The notes beneath the pieces were generated by a model, which saw only the letters and a list, made by a program, of their open reading frames with translations, made no database searches and was not told where the DNA came from. From Nilaparvata lugens (Eukaryota > Arthropoda > Insecta > Hemiptera > Delphacidae): a DNA stretch of 64,000 bases. Below, in pieces: positions 10,831-23,561 of the stretch. How positions within the stretch are numbered: the stretch's first letter is position 1; each line of letters starts with the position of its first letter. Made by a program: the position numbers and the translations under genes. The DNA lies in the NCBI RefSeq assembly GCF_014356525.2, contig NC_052507.1:5520561-5584560 (forward strand), written 5' to 3'.

Positions 10831-11309
10831 GACCTGTGTGGTCACGAAACCATGGTCGTGTACCAAATTAAAGTGTAGAAAACTGACAACATCTATGTGT
10901 TTTTATTTCATCATAAAATAATATCCTTCCCATCAACACACAACCGGGTTGTGATGAATTAGAGCTGTTAGGAATTATAACTCGAAGTAATGTTAAAATA
11001 AGAAAATAATAAACTCTACTTAATAAGTAAAAAACTAGTTGATTTGAACCTTTGAGAGTGAGAGCGATTATTGATTATTTGCCTTCATTAGGGCGGGGTT
11101 AGGACTCCAGGTTTCTCTAGCGAGAGAGAAAGTGAGAGAGAGGGAGTGAGAGGGAGTGAAAAGGAGAGACATAGCTTCGCTATGGATTATGGATACGTTA
11201 TGAGTCATAATCAGCTGATCTCACGAGAGATATAATTATTATCCGGTATTTATAATTGATCTCTCAATATTATCTGGCAAGAAATGAAATTATGATAATG
11301 CTACAAATT

Positions 11310-12238
11310 TATTCCAGTCCACAACAGAATACATAATCGAAAAGTATTTAGTTTTAGGTTACCAAAATGCTATGTTGGTGTGGGATTCTGGATTACTAGG
11401 ATATTTTTTAAATAATACCCTACTCAACGTAGAATAAATAATAATAACCTTGAATAAAAAAAAATGTATTATCTTGAATACCGTTTTTTTCAAAATTATA
11501 CCAAATGATACCTACTCTATGTAGAATAAATAATAATAACTTTGAATAAGAATGAAAAACTATTATTATTATTATTATTATATTATTATTACATAGAATA
11601 AAAAAATATTATGTTTTAAATACTGTATTTTTCCAAAAGGAAGTCAAAGCCCCCACTCCTAAGAAAGAAAAAGAAGAATTAAAAAGGAATAAGAAAGAAA
11701 AATTATTATTATTACCTTGAATAAAAGATAATTATTTTCTTTTAAATACCGTATTTACCAAAAAGGAAGTCAAAGCCCCCACTTAGACATAGAGTGCTTA
11801 AGCAGTTTGAATTGGTTTGTTTTTTCAGATTGATGTCTACACTGTTGCAGGTTTGATGCCTAGTGAGATCGGACTCCCCGAGAGAATGACGCTTCGCAAC
11901 TTGCTTATATACTTACAGCGAATCCAAAAACACTCAGCGCGAGTTGTGAAGAACAAAGTATTTTCGTCGTTTATATGAACTCCCGATGACAAAATTCGAA
12001 TTTTTTTCTATCAAAATCACTTCGTCCTAGTGAAAATCTCGAAAAAATGATATATTTATGACAAGTTAATTAATCTGTAGATTGATATTCTTGAAAAAAG
12101 GCCTTTCTAAATTGACATGAAATTGACAGAGCTCTACTCTTACTAGAAGTTCTGCAACCTCCTGTTAGATAGCGCTTGATTCGTAGTGTATGATTTGGTA
12201 CGAAATTCAAAAGCCACTATTCAAGAAAATTGAAAATC
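11310..12238 (+). repeat. Left member of a long direct repeat pair
   Basis: This block matches 14062-14710 in the same orientation. Shared words include ggttaccaaaatgc, aaaggaagtcaaagccccca, tgatgcctagtgagatcgga, gttagatagcgcttgattcg and ttcaaaagccactattcaag. The left member is longer because the segment around gaataaataataataacctt is itself duplicated (about 11420-11760). Together the pair flanks a minus-strand element (12257-14035) almost exactly. No coding sequence is seen. Confidence 0.8.
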
Positions 12239-12256
12239 CTGGTGTAATCTAACATC

Positions 12257-14035
12257 TAATCCTATCCTATCCTATTATATTGAGCGAGCAATTTCTGTAT
12301 ATCGATGGCTTACTTCTAAAACCTTGTAAGTCCAAAAAACAAAATTTTTCAGGAGGCACAAAAAACATAACTATTCTTAATTTAGAGTGAATTTGACAAC
12401 AAACCCGTTCTTAACATGATCTTAGAGCCTTATTATTGATATTTAATAAGCTTTTTATTATTTTAATCAGCTTCACAATTATTTATCTGCGAAAAAAGAC
12501 TTACAGGTTTTATTCAATTCGGAAATATACTTACAAGGCTTTAGCCGGGCATACAAGTTTTTACTATCCTTATCTGACTTGAGTTACAAGTTTTCACATA
12601 CTAGATTCTTGAGCAATATTCATAAATATCAAATTATTCACAGATATCACATATCTTATTATTAATGAAATTTTATTCAATTCATAATATTTATGAAATT
12701 GCTCAAGAATCTAGTTTGTAAAAACTTGTAACTCAAGTCAGATAAGGATAGTAAAAACTTGTATGTCCGGCTAAAGCCTTGTAAGTATATTTCCGAATTG
12801 AATAAAACCTTGTAAGTCTTTTTTCGCAGATAAATAATTGTGAAGCTGATTAAATAATAAAAAGCTTATTAAATATCAATAATAAGGCTCTAAGATCATG
12901 TTAAGAATGGGTTTGCTGTCAAATTCACTCTAAATTATGAATAGTTATGTTTTTTGTGCCTCCTGAAAAATTTTGTTTTTTGGACTTACAAGGTTTTAGA
13001 AGTATGCCATCGATGTGTTAGACATACAAGTTTCAAGAATCGCCTACAGAGTGTGCTACAATGCAGCTAGACATACCAGCTTTGGATTATTCGATCGGCT
13101 TGAAAATACGATCATTTTGATACCAAAAAGTCATTTTCGGAAAAATTCGGACTTACGAGGTTTTAGAAGTAAGCCATCGATATATTTATATATCTGGCTA
13201 TCTGGCTTTTCTATATCTGATTATTTTTATAACAAGAATTATTTATATGGTTATTATTATGTTCAAGGGTTTCATAAACGGCTGTAACGATTTTCACCAA
13301 ATTTGGAACATAGGTTTATGATATAAAAATTTGATTGCACTAGGTCTCATCCCTGGGAAAACTCGCTGAAGGACATGAAAAAGATAATTCATCCTTTGGA
13401 AAACAGATGATAATTTTGTCATTTGTCGACACAGTGCCTGTGTGTGAGATCATCTGTGTAATCAATCAGCTTACCGTATCTCACGAGAAATCTAGAAATA
13501 TTTTAATAGACTCGATCAAAAAAATCTGATTTGTTGACATGACAAAATGGTATAAAATAATATTCAAAGTTAATAATATTATTTTACAGATCTAAGTGAT
13601 TAGTGAGTGTTATTTTGTTATTCAATTTGGTTTGTAAACAATCTTAACAAGAACTTTTTTGTTTTTAAATATTTGGACTGAAAATTGAAACTGAATTCAA
13701 GTATATGGAATATAACCTCTTTTTTGGACCATTTATAGTGTATAAATCGAAATTTTGTGAGGAAACAGTTTTGGGCTGTGCCTGTTAGCCCTTCCCCAAC
13801 CATTTTGAAGAATTGTGTTCTGTTTCCGGTGTCTGTCGATAAATGGAAGTGAGTGAGAGAGTGCATCTGTGGGAGTGAGACAACTATTGCATTCAATCCG
13901 CCGATCTCACGAGAAATATCAGGTTATCATTCAATAAATCAATCGACATGATCAACTTATAAACTATAAATGTATTAAAATTTATCTTTCCTAATAAATT
14001 TTCTATCCTTTTGTAGTCCCGATCGAAGCTCGATT
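12257..14035 (-). mobile_element. Helitron-like element (A/C family) carrying a 0.7-kb palindrome
   Basis: Read on the plus strand it starts with the terminal word tcctattatattgagcgagc and ends near gatcgaagctcgattcccc. The part from about 13260 to 13815 matches the reverse complement of 57180-57700, including ggctgtgcctgttag, catccctgggaaaactcgct and agtgattagtgagtgtta. Extra sequence at 12301-13014 is a near-perfect inverted repeat (separate entry). A start in TCCTAT and a GAAGCTC-type hairpin near the other end recall Helitrons; this is inference. No Rep/helicase coding is present. Confidence 0.55.
12301..13014. repeat. Large inverted repeat, ~329-bp arms, 57-bp loop
   Basis: The left arm 12301-12629 and right arm 12687-13014 are near-perfect reverse complements. 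Examples are atcgatggcttacttctaaa / ttttagaagtatgccatcgat and acttgagttacaagttt / aaacttgtaactcaagt. Several points carry variants of the word acttacaaggtttta. The outer motif occurs again at 13148-13183 (ggttttagaagtaagccatc). Confidence 0.9.
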
Positions 14036-14061
14036 CCCCTGAATTTTTAAATAAGGCTTCA

Positions 14062-14710
14062 AATTCCAGTCCACAAAAGAATAGTTAATACTTAATCAAA
14101 ACATATTTAGTTTAGGTTACCAAAATGCAATGTTGTTGTGGAATGTTCAATTACTAGAATTTAAAAATAATACCCTACACAACGTGGAAAAAATAATAAC
14201 CTTGAATAAAAAATAAAAATTATTACCTTGAATAAAAAATAATTATCTTAAATACCGTATTTTTTCAAAAAGGAAGTCAAAGCCCCCACTTAGACATAGA
14301 TTGCTGGCTTTATTTTTTAGTTACATGCTTCGCAGATTTGATGCCTAGTGAGATCGGACTCCCCGAAAGCATATCACTTCGCAACTTGCTTATATACTTA
14401 CAGCGAATCCAAAATCACTCTGCGCGAGCTGTGAATTACGAAGTATTTATATGAATTTCTGATAACAAATTTCAAATTTTTCCTATTGAAATCACTTGTT
14501 TTAGTGAAAATCTCAATAAATTTATAGTTTTATCGCAAGTTTCTCAATCTGTAGATTGATATTCTTGAAAAAAAGCCTTTCTAAATTGACATGAAATTGA
14601 CAGAGTTCTACTCTTTCTAGAAGTTCTGCAACCTCCTGTTAGATAGCGCTTGATTCGCAGTGTATGATTTGGTACGAAATTCAAAAGCCACTATTCAAGG
14701 ATTGAAAATT
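14062..14710 (+). repeat. Right member of the long direct repeat pair
   Basis: It is co-linear with 11310-12238 but lacks the internally duplicated part. It ends at the same phrase, ttcaaaagccactattcaag. The flanking sequence after both copies diverges at once. Confidence 0.8.
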
Positions 14711-14831
14711 GTCGACTCTCTGAAAAGGATATAAAATAATGTGCCATCCCTTCCCCAATAACTCACGACCGGGTACAGAGGGAGAGAGTATGATATTGAG
14801 AAACTGAAATAGAGAAGAGAGACTATAAGAA

Positions 14832-15410
14832 GATTAGATTAGATTTCATTATTTATGTATGCTACAATATAATTACTGGCTTATACACTAATTTACATTG
14901 AATGACGGTAATGCTAATCATTCAACGAATTCTACAAAGTATAGATAATTAATCAATGAGAATAAAGATTAAAAGCAATTAAAATAACGATAATATAATA
15001 ATGTGAAGTAACTTCATAAATCGGCGGTGTTTCAACAAATAATTGTCGATTCTTTAAGAAGGATATAAAATAATATCCTTCCCATCAACACACGGCCGGG
15101 AAAGATCGGAGTGAGGATTGATTGATTGATTTTTATTGAGTACATTATTTATGTAGATTACAATATATACTGGCTTATACACTTATATACAATAGCTTAC
15201 AATACAGCAAAATTATAGATGAATTTACATAATATAGACCAAGAAAAAACTATTGAACTGTATATGATATGAAAAAAGCAATCTGTAATAACTGTAGATA
15301 ATTATATTGTTATGCATCTACATAAATTGGAGCTTTGGACATATCAATGTCCATTCTTCGGAAAGAATATTAAAAAATATCCTCCCCACTAACTCTCTAC
15401 CAAAGCTCTA
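14832..15410 (-). mobile_element. S2 and S1 retrotransposon 3' ends in tandem
   Basis: 14832-15100 is an S2 copy with an (AATCT)-type tail at its left edge. 15118-15410 is an S1 copy with an (AATC)n tail (gattgattgattttt on the plus strand). Both are followed by short GA-rich tracts, as at 9-10 kb. Confidence 0.65.
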
Positions 15411-15539
15411 CCAAAGAGGAGAGAGAACGGAGAGAGAATATGATATTGAGAAACTGAAATAGAGAGAATAGAGACTTTAAGAAGCAAGAGAGAAAGAAAG
15501 GAAGTAAGAGAGAGTTAAAATAACAGAGATACAGTTTCT

Positions 15540-16190
15540 TGTAGCGAACTTGTATTGCACAGCGACTTGGAACAGACTACTGGAGCGGACCAGTCTCCAA
15601 CACGACTCCCTTTAAATTGTCACCATTTCTTATAGATCACACCAAACGGTTACCGTTTAACCAATTGTGACAGCCTCAAGTGAGTATCACTGTAGAGCCC
15701 TTCTTGCCGTTGTTTTTTCGTTTCCTCCAGGTCTCAAACTTGCTGGTTAGGATCTTGTCTATGAAATTCTCACCATACAGTCAGCATTGGCTAAATGGAA
15801 AGCATAGATGTTTTAATCAAGAGATGCTGACAGTTCGAAATGAATCCAGCTGGAAACGCATTGAAATTCACTTAACAAGACCACTGTCGTCTTTGTATTG
15901 TGGCGTTGCACGTCTCGTGCACGTGACTTGCACGCGACGGGCGCATTACGCACGTAGTCGCCATTACTATTTGATACGTGGGCGCGAGCGCGCCAAAACC
16001 AGGCGCGTTTTCCACCACTAACCATGTGTCTCAAGACTCACACACGCACCAATTCAAACATTCAATATTCTTTTATTGATTCAATGATACACCATCGTAC
16101 TATGATTGGGTGGACTCATGATATGACCAAAGAATTCAAGAAGTATTTTCCTCAAGTCTGTTTCAATATTTGAATGTAGCTCAACAAATT
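15540..16190. other. Unassigned, locally GC-richer stretch
   Basis: A 113-codon open frame (15680-16021) crosses this region, but its translation shows no domain, signal peptide or composition I recognise. The part around 15905-16015 is GC-rich with several inverted words (gtgcacgtgacttgcacg, gggcgcgagcgcgcc). I list no gene. Confidence 0.4.
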
Positions 16191-16272
16191 ATAAATATCG
16201 GAGGACCGAGCTTCGTTCTGGAGTACAAAAGCATAAAAAATTTATTTCGAAAGAATAAATTATAATATATTT

Positions 16273-16874
16273 TTGACCGAGCGAAGTGAGGTCTAAGATT
16301 CAAGTCGACGGTTTGGCATTTCTCTTTATGTTTAAATGTTTGAATGTTTGAATGTTTGAATTTTTGAATGTTCGAATGTTTGAATGTTCGAATGTTTGAA
16401 TGTTTGAATGTTTGAATGTTTGAATGTTTGAATGTTTGAATGTTTGAATGTTTGAATGTTTGAATGTTTGAATGTTTGAATGTTTGAATGTTTGAATGTT
16501 TGAATGTTTGAATGTTTGAATGTTTGAATGTGTAAATGTTTATATGTTGCGCATTTACGGCGAAACGCGGTAATAGATTTTCATGAAATTTGACAGTTAT
16601 GTTCCTTTTTTAATTGCGCGTCGACGTATATACAAGGTTTTTGGAAATTTTGCATTTCAAGGATAATATAAAAGGAAAAAGGAGCCTCCTTCATACGCCA
16701 ATATTAGAGTAAAAATCAGACTATAGAATTATTCATCATAAATCAGCTGACAAGTGATTACACAGATGTGTGGAGAAGCCAGTCTATTGCTGTATTTCCA
16801 AAAGGTCTATAGTTTCAATCAGGTACTTGAGGATGAGAATACTGCGTGAGGTCTACTGTTCACAGAACTACTAG
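16273..16874 (+). mobile_element. Element B copy 2
   Basis: It runs from TTGACCGAGCGAAGTGAGG to cacagaactactag with T following. It contains a TTTGAATG octamer array (separate entry). It lies inside element A copy 1, so it inserted after A. Confidence 0.75.
16334..16540 (+). repeat. Octamer array (TTTGAATG)n, ~25 units
   Basis: A nearly uninterrupted 8-bp tandem repeat with a few single-base variants (ttcgaatg, ttttgaatg). The corresponding place in other B copies (43630, 48285) has only one to three units, so the array expanded in this copy. Confidence 0.95.
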
Positions 16875-17439
16875 TTATAGTTCATACAGAAAGGTTCTAT
16901 CTATCACAGTGCATTGAGATTAATTCATGGGAGAATGCAAAAAATTCTCTCACAAATGCCCAGTTGCACAAAAGCCTTGCAAAAAAGATGGCTTCTCTGA
17001 TTGGTTCTACTGGATTCTAATTTAACCGGCTTTTGTACAACCGGCACTAATAGTACCTGATTGAATGATTACAAAGGTTCAACAGCTGAGTCATAATTTT
17101 ATCTCAGTCCCACACACATGCACTTGCTCACGCACTTCCATCATCAACAGACGACGAAATCATCAGCTGATTTTCCAAGGATGAATAATTATTATTCTTT
17201 CAATGTCCTTCAGCGAGTTTTCCCAGAGATGACCTAGTGCAATCGATTTTTATATTATAAACCTACTACTGTACTGAATTTCGTGAAAATCGTTGGAGCC
17301 GTTTTCAAGATCCGTTGAACATAAATAACCAGATATATTATAAACCTACTATTGTACTGAATTTCGTGAAAATAGTTTGAGCCGTTTTCGAGATCCGGTG
17401 ACATACAAAAAAATATAAACATATAAATATAAATTACCA

Positions 17440-18655
17440 AATTCATATAAATAATTCACAAATACATGGAAAACAAAATTCAGTTTCATACATTAGAAAT
17501 TTACTAACAAAATAAGTACAAAAGATTTCATTGAAACTAAATAATAGTCCAATATATAATATTGGCGTTGCCAGCAAAACAAAGTTTGTGCCCTAGCAAC
17601 GATCATTCAGAAAGCACTCCAATTTGAGAAAAATAGAAAAAAGTAACTGTATGAAACAAAAAATTTAGCAAAGACTTCAACAAAAAATAAAAAGAAAAAA
17701 CATGATAGTGTAGTTCATAGCATTAACATTAACATAAACAAAATATAATTCGTTGAATAAATATTCATTTTGATACAATCAAGAATTTATTTGAAATACA
17801 TTGCAGGATAACATTATATAAATTGAGTTCAGTTTGAGAGACAACTTTTAGGTAGTAAAGGGGAAATAGTAATAATAATACCTTTATTTGTACAAAAAGA
17901 CAAGTTAGAACACATCTAAATATACAGAATAATTAAAATAAGACGTTTAACAAAATAATTAAATAAAACGTGAAAATAAAGAATTGATAAATGCTTAGAA
18001 ATAAAATATTTTGACTACAACATTTCCGGTCTTGATCCAGTTCTCAATTTTCATAAAAACATCTAAACATATAAACAGAAATTGCTCGTTCAATAATATA
18101 GGATTCATTCTTTATAATATAAGATATTTATATATATTTGAAAATTTGAATTCATATTCAAGCTTCAATAATTATAATAGATCTTGGGACTATCGGTCAA
18201 ATAGATCGAAACATTCCCGCGAGAGATCACCTGAGAAGCAGGCATTTCCTTGAAGAAGCAACCTAAAACCGCTGAACCAGATTACACGAATGAACTCTTC
18301 TTTCTGGAGCGAAGAGTTCTGCCAAATTCGATAACAAGTTGTTGGCAAGCGGTGGAAGTATGTGCTAAGTTGCTGCTGGAAGAATGGAAGATTGAAAGTA
18401 TTACGCGGCCTTCTTTTGTATCCTCTCCATAGATTTTTTTATAAGACTCTTACACTCTTTACAAAGTGGGCGCTTTGAATTTTCCATCTTCCAACTTCGA
18501 AGTTTTCGAACGAGCGTTTGGCTCTTATTCTTCAGAAGATATTCGAACGAAAACTAGTATTCTATAGCCATTGTTGTAGTTTATTTAGAATGGAGTGACT
18601 TTGAGAATATTCCATTTTTTGGAAACATCCCAAACGTTCTCCTGTGAGGCAGTAT
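17440..18655. other. AT-rich DNA; LINE-like tail; one unrecognised open frame
   Basis: About 17865-17990 reads on the minus strand as a retrotransposon 3' end (ttgtacaaataaaggtatta). A frame open from 18235 to 18432 (66 codons, ending in residues PSFVSSP) is less AT-rich than its surroundings. It shows no domain I know and no clear start or splice site. An element-A-type terminus (tgctcgttcaataatatagg) is at 18084-18105. Confidence 0.4.
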
Positions 18656-18750
18656 TTTAAGGTACACTTTTTAAAAATTGGATAATCTTTTTCAATATAA
18701 TTGTTAAGATCATTATAAGAATGAGAAAAAGTGGCAACTGAAATTTTTAA

Positions 18751-19106
18751 GGGCCGGTTTCCGAGCTCGGGATTTAGCTAAGTTCTAGACTTTAAACAGC
18801 TGGAGTCAGAAAATTAGCTTTCCAAAACGGGGCGTAGTCGCAGTTTTTATTTTCTCATTTCTATAATAAATTGGAAACGTTTTTACTTGACGAAATTAAA
18901 CATTTCTAAATAATTCAAAATAGCTGAAACTTTACACTATTTTCTCTTTATTTTATTTTCTGTTAAATTTTCTAGTTTTTTGAAATTCAATTCAAACGTG
19001 ATTTTGGCAATGACTACGACTACGCCCCGTTTCGGAAAGCCAATTTTCTACTCCAGCTGTTTAAAGTCTAGGACTTAGCCTGATCCCGAGCTCGGAAACC
19101 GACCCT
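18751..19106. mobile_element. Fold-back MITE, GGGCCGGTTTCCGAGCTCGG ends
   Basis: The left arm gggccggtttccgagctcgg and right arm ccgagctcggaaaccgaccc are inverted. The match continues inward through gactttaaacagctgga / tccagctgtttaaagtc and acggggcgtagtcg / cgactacgccccgt. It is about 356 bp with no coding. A short fragment of the same family is at 1084-1117. Confidence 0.85.
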
Positions 19107-19706
19107 GAGTGTTTTGAGTGGTCTAATGAGCGAGTTATGGGTTTTTGTAGTGCTAAATCCCTTTTCTTTCCAGATCATAAACGGTTTCGACTATATTAAC
19201 AGAACTTGTCTTAAAAATTCAAAAAATGTATCTTTCCAAACTAAAACATTTTATTCCCCATATCGTTCATAAAAATCTGGTGTGGCGCACTCACACAACT
19301 TTCCTTGCCGTTATGAAAATTGATCACCTGACGCTAGTGTACCCGCGCATCTCAAGTCTACTATTCAAAGATTTGAGCCAGCTGGTGACAGGGAAATAAC
19401 GCTGGAGACACACATGAGGTCTGCTATCTCTTCATAGTGAATCATTTAATAGAATCAACAGATGCCAACAGTTTGCGATTGGATAATCACATTTTCTCGA
19501 ATTTCGAGCTTGTTTTTAAATTTAGGTGAAATTGTTACTGAACATTAATTGTAGAGATTCTCATGCTCAATCTATTCCACTCGATTTTTTTTGTTTTAAT
19601 TGTATCTGAAGCCTGATAATTGAGAATTTAGAATCAAACTTTGCATAGATGGATAAACTTTGCTCCTGAAATTTTTACAGATATGGGACTTGTGGCGGTT
19701 GGTAGA

Positions 19707-19986
19707 CTTTTTGTGTAGTTGAGAAGTTGATATTGTGATAATTATTCATATTGAATGAAAAAGACTAAGAAATTGTCAAAAAACCACTGATTTATTGATA
19801 ATTAGAAAGACCGGTTTCGGTTATTACACCATTGTCAATCTCTGATAAACTAAAACTAAATACAAGAGCAGCAGAATTTATACTGAAGTAGGCGAGTACT
19901 GCTATTGGGCGAGGGCATGAACGCCTGCCATTGGCCTAGCTAGACAGTCTCCTCCCACTCAACGGTGTGACAAAATGGCGGCTTAA
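19707..19986 (-). mobile_element. 280-bp retroposon N inside E1, 12-bp target duplication
   Basis: It is flanked by gcggttggtaga (left) and gcagttgataga (right). The same insert at the same place in E3 (39245-39524) has two perfect 12-bp copies. E2 and E4 have the single, empty site. Read on the minus strand it holds a TATA-like gtataaattctgctgctc and an AATAAA-like tcaataaatcag, and it ends caactacacaaaaag. Orientation is therefore probably minus. Confidence 0.8.
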
Positions 19987-20240
19987 GCAGTTGATAGAGC
20001 CTATCGATGACTATTTCAGGTATAACTTTAATCAAAATCGTTGGAGCCGTTTTCTTTCGAGAAAATCGCGAAAAACCCTGATTTTGACAACATTTTTCCC
20101 ATTATAGCCGCCATCTTGAATCGCATTTGATCGAAAATGTTCGTGTCAGATCCTTATATTGTAAGGACCTCATAGTCCAAATTTCAAGTCATTCTGTTAA
20201 TTGGGAGATGAGATATCGTGTACACAGCCGCACATACACT

Positions 20241-20696
<456 letters not shown>

Positions 20697-21139
20697 GACC
20701 AATACCCAAAAACCAGTTTTTTGGACTCAGGGGACCTTGAAACGTATAGAAATTTAGAAATTGGGGTACCTTATTTTTTTTTTGGAAAGCAATACTTTCC
20801 TTACCTATGGTAATAGGGCAAGGAAAGTAAAAAGAAAAGTAACATTTTTTGTAAATTAGATAACTTGTTTATTAAATCACCTGGAATTAATCGCGAAAAA
20901 CCTCATGTTAGAACAAAGCCAATGATATACTGGATGTATTAAAAAAACTCCAATGGAAAATTCAAAACCGTTTATGATCTGGAAAGAAAACGGAGTTAGC
21001 ACTTCAACAACCAATAACTCGAGCACTTATTAGAGCACTTAAAAATTTCAGTTGCCACTTTTTCTTACTCTTATAATGATATTAGACTACTAATTATTTT
21101 GAAAAATATTATCCAATTTAAATAAAGAAGTGTACCGAA

Positions 21140-21735
21140 CAGCCTTGAGTACTAGCAGGTAATCCGTGTTCTGAAAGGGTCTCATTGAAAACTTGACCTA
21201 CTGAGATTTTGAAGAATTTCAAATATGTCTATGACCATCCTTGGTAAATCAAGTGTGTATACAAAAATTTCAAGATAATCAGTTGCCTTTAACCATCGTT
21301 GGTAAATTAAGAATCTATATGCAAAATTTCAAGGTAATCAGTACAGTAGTTCAGATGTGATGATGCGTCATTCGTCAATTTCCTAGATGAACTTTTGTCA
21401 AGATGTTCCATCGTCTTCCTCCTGGATGAAATTCCAAGCCCCGTTGACGAATCTCAAGAACAACAATAATATATTATCAGATGCGAGATGCAATCAGTTA
21501 AGATCCAACCGGCAGAAGCTGGTTAGGAGATGAGTTGAGCCGAGACGATCCCAAATTGGACCATTAACTAGCAGGCTTCACCTCCAACCCTCAGCGCTTC
21601 CTAATGCTGACAATTCAAGATGTCTGACAGCCTACATCTGTGTTGTTGTCAGGAACAGACAGTAATTCGATAATTCAACGTTATTTGAATTACAATTATA
21701 ACCCTTCATTGCCAGACGTTTGCCTACCACTTAAA
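21140..21735. other. Dispersed-repeat fragment and unassigned DNA
   Basis: 21147-21365 belongs to a family beginning actagcaggtaa-ccgtg, then aagggtct, followed by duplicated ccttggtaaatcaag / cgttggtaaattaag lines. Relatives start at 22480, 37228 and 56212. The rest, to 21735, shows nothing I can name. Confidence 0.5.
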
Positions 21736-21743
21736 GTCAGTTC

Positions 21744-22020
21744 CACGTGGTGATGGCAGTATTTGATAAGCATTGGTGTTGCTATCCTTGTCTATCATTC
21801 GACAAAGCAGATAGCGCTATCGTTTTCTGGCTCTGCAACGTTGCCTGATCGTTTTATAACAATGTAGGAATGTAATTGATTGACAATATATTCTATTTCA
21901 ACCATGAAAATGAACCATTCAATCATTAAAGGATATGAATTCTTGACAAATAAAATATAATTGAAAGAATAAGTTGTTGATATTTTTAATACCACTTTAA
22001 AGTGGTTGAAGTGGTATTGA
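21744..22020 (+). mobile_element. Truncated MITE M1
   Basis: It starts at ccacgtggtgatggcagtat and contains ggtgttgctatccttgtcta and the palindrome gatagcgctatc. The right end is lost at about 22000, where hairpin-like words (accactttaaagtggttgaa) begin. Confidence 0.7.
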
Positions 22021-23560
22021 ATTTAGGTTTAATACCTGAGATTTTATACCACAAGCTCTCATAAGCTTTTATATTTAGCTTCAATACCACAAGTTTATTT
22101 ATTTATTTATTTATTAGAACAGTCACAAACACGATATTTGGAAAGAGAAACAGGCAATTGCCCAAAACTTCTTCAATTCCTTGATTTTGGCACATAAATA
22201 GTCCAAAGTGAGGTTAAGTTTAAAATGTCCGTTTTCACCAAAGATTAACACTCAGAGAATACGTATTTGAGATATGACTGATGAATTTTGAATTTCGAAG
22301 GGTTGATAAGAGCCGGAAATAACAAAAACATAGAAAGAAGGTAATTTTTAAAAAATTAAATTAATTTTCTTCTAAGTTGAAGTGGTATTGACAATATCAA
22401 CATCTTATTCTTTCAATTATGGAGAGATACCACAACATTTCATTCCATACAAACAAATTATTGAATAAAATATAATTGACTAGCAAGTAGCGCGTGCTAC
22501 GCAAGGGATTGAAAACTTCACAGACTAAAAACTTGAAGCATTTAAAATAGGCCTATAAACATCGTCGGTAAATCAAGAATCTATATCCAAAATTTCATGT
22601 TAATCAGTCCAGTAGTTGGGACGTGATAATGCGTCTTTCTTGAATTTCCTATCCCGTACGTGTATAAGCCAATTCTTTCCTTTATTATATTATTAGATCA
22701 TTTTAAACAAGAAAAAAACAGTACTGTATTAATATGGTGGTTTCTTGATCCATTCTCCGAGCTGCGATGTACTAACACACTTCTTTCTATGTTTTTCACA
22801 CGACATGCAGACAAATATTTAAGTGAATGATCAAAAACTTTTAATTACTGACTGTACTTCTTTCGACCGTCTCTCTCGATCATTAAATAATAATAAAAAT
22901 AATCAATAATAATTATTTATTCGACCAATCAACATACATTGTACAACATATTTCAGAAAAAAACACTCTTAACTTGTGTAGCAAACACCTTTGCATGCAC
23001 AATACATTGTATATAAAGGAAACCCCCAAGGTAATCCTGTGTGAGGCCCTTCTTCATACTTTTATTCACAACAGAAAAAAATTGAAATGAAATAAGTAAA
23101 AATAAATGAAAATATATAGTCATACTTGGATATCACACATAAATTTGAAAACTGTAAAATTTTGAAAAATAATTACTAGAGAAAAATGATTGAACATAAA
23201 AAAATAAATTCATGAAGTAATTTTCAACAGTGATCATTTCATTTACATTGTTGAAAATGATCGTGAGACGGTCAAAAGTACTACAGCCATTAAGTAGAAG
23301 TTTTTGATTATTTACTTAAATATTTGACTGCATGTCGTGTGAAAACATAGAAAAAAGTGTGTTAATCTAATAAAATTCATTCAAATAATACCTAGTATAA
23401 CATCACATACTAATGTAAGGTAAATTAACCCTTCGAACTAAATAAACTAATAAAGATAAACTAATCTTGAATCTACTACACCTATAATTAAATACACCAG
23501 ACCTAGTCTATTCTCAAAATAGTAAAAGTTTAAATAATAATAAAATAAATACTGGTAGCA
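22020..23560. other. AT-rich intergenic DNA with repeat fragments
   Basis: 22090-22200 and 22890-23060 look like minus-strand retrotransposon tails (tttatttatttatttatt; taataattatttattcgacc). 22480-22700 is a gactagcaagtagcgcgtgc family copy ending tattatattattagat. 22790-23360 contains an inverted pair, acacgacatgcagacaaata / atttgactgcatgtcgtgtg, spanning about 560 bp. No gene is visible. Confidence 0.5.
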
Positions 23561-23561
23561 G

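Larger units (their letters stand above)
16194..17440 (+). mobile_element. Element A copy 1, interrupted by element B copy 2
   Basis: Element A starts aatatcggaggaccgagctt, then ggagtacaaaagcataaaaa, and is broken at about 16272. It resumes at 16876 with catacagaaaggttctatct. The uninterrupted order (gaaattataata then cattcatacagaaatgttc) is seen at 55660-55690. The rest carries the TTGCACAAAAG MITE (16955-17050) and ttcagcgagttttccc. It ends in a tandemly duplicated segment (about 17258-17335 and 17338-17400) around aaacctactactgtactgaa. Confidence 0.65.

Noticed and set aside
11310..14710. LTR retrotransposon
   Set aside because: The long direct repeats lack TG...CA ends, and no primer-binding site or gag/pol coding lies between them.
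15680..16034. 113-codon plus-strand and 73-codon minus-strand frames
   Set aside because: No recognisable motif. The overlap of two opposed frames in a GC-richer palindromic patch suggests chance.
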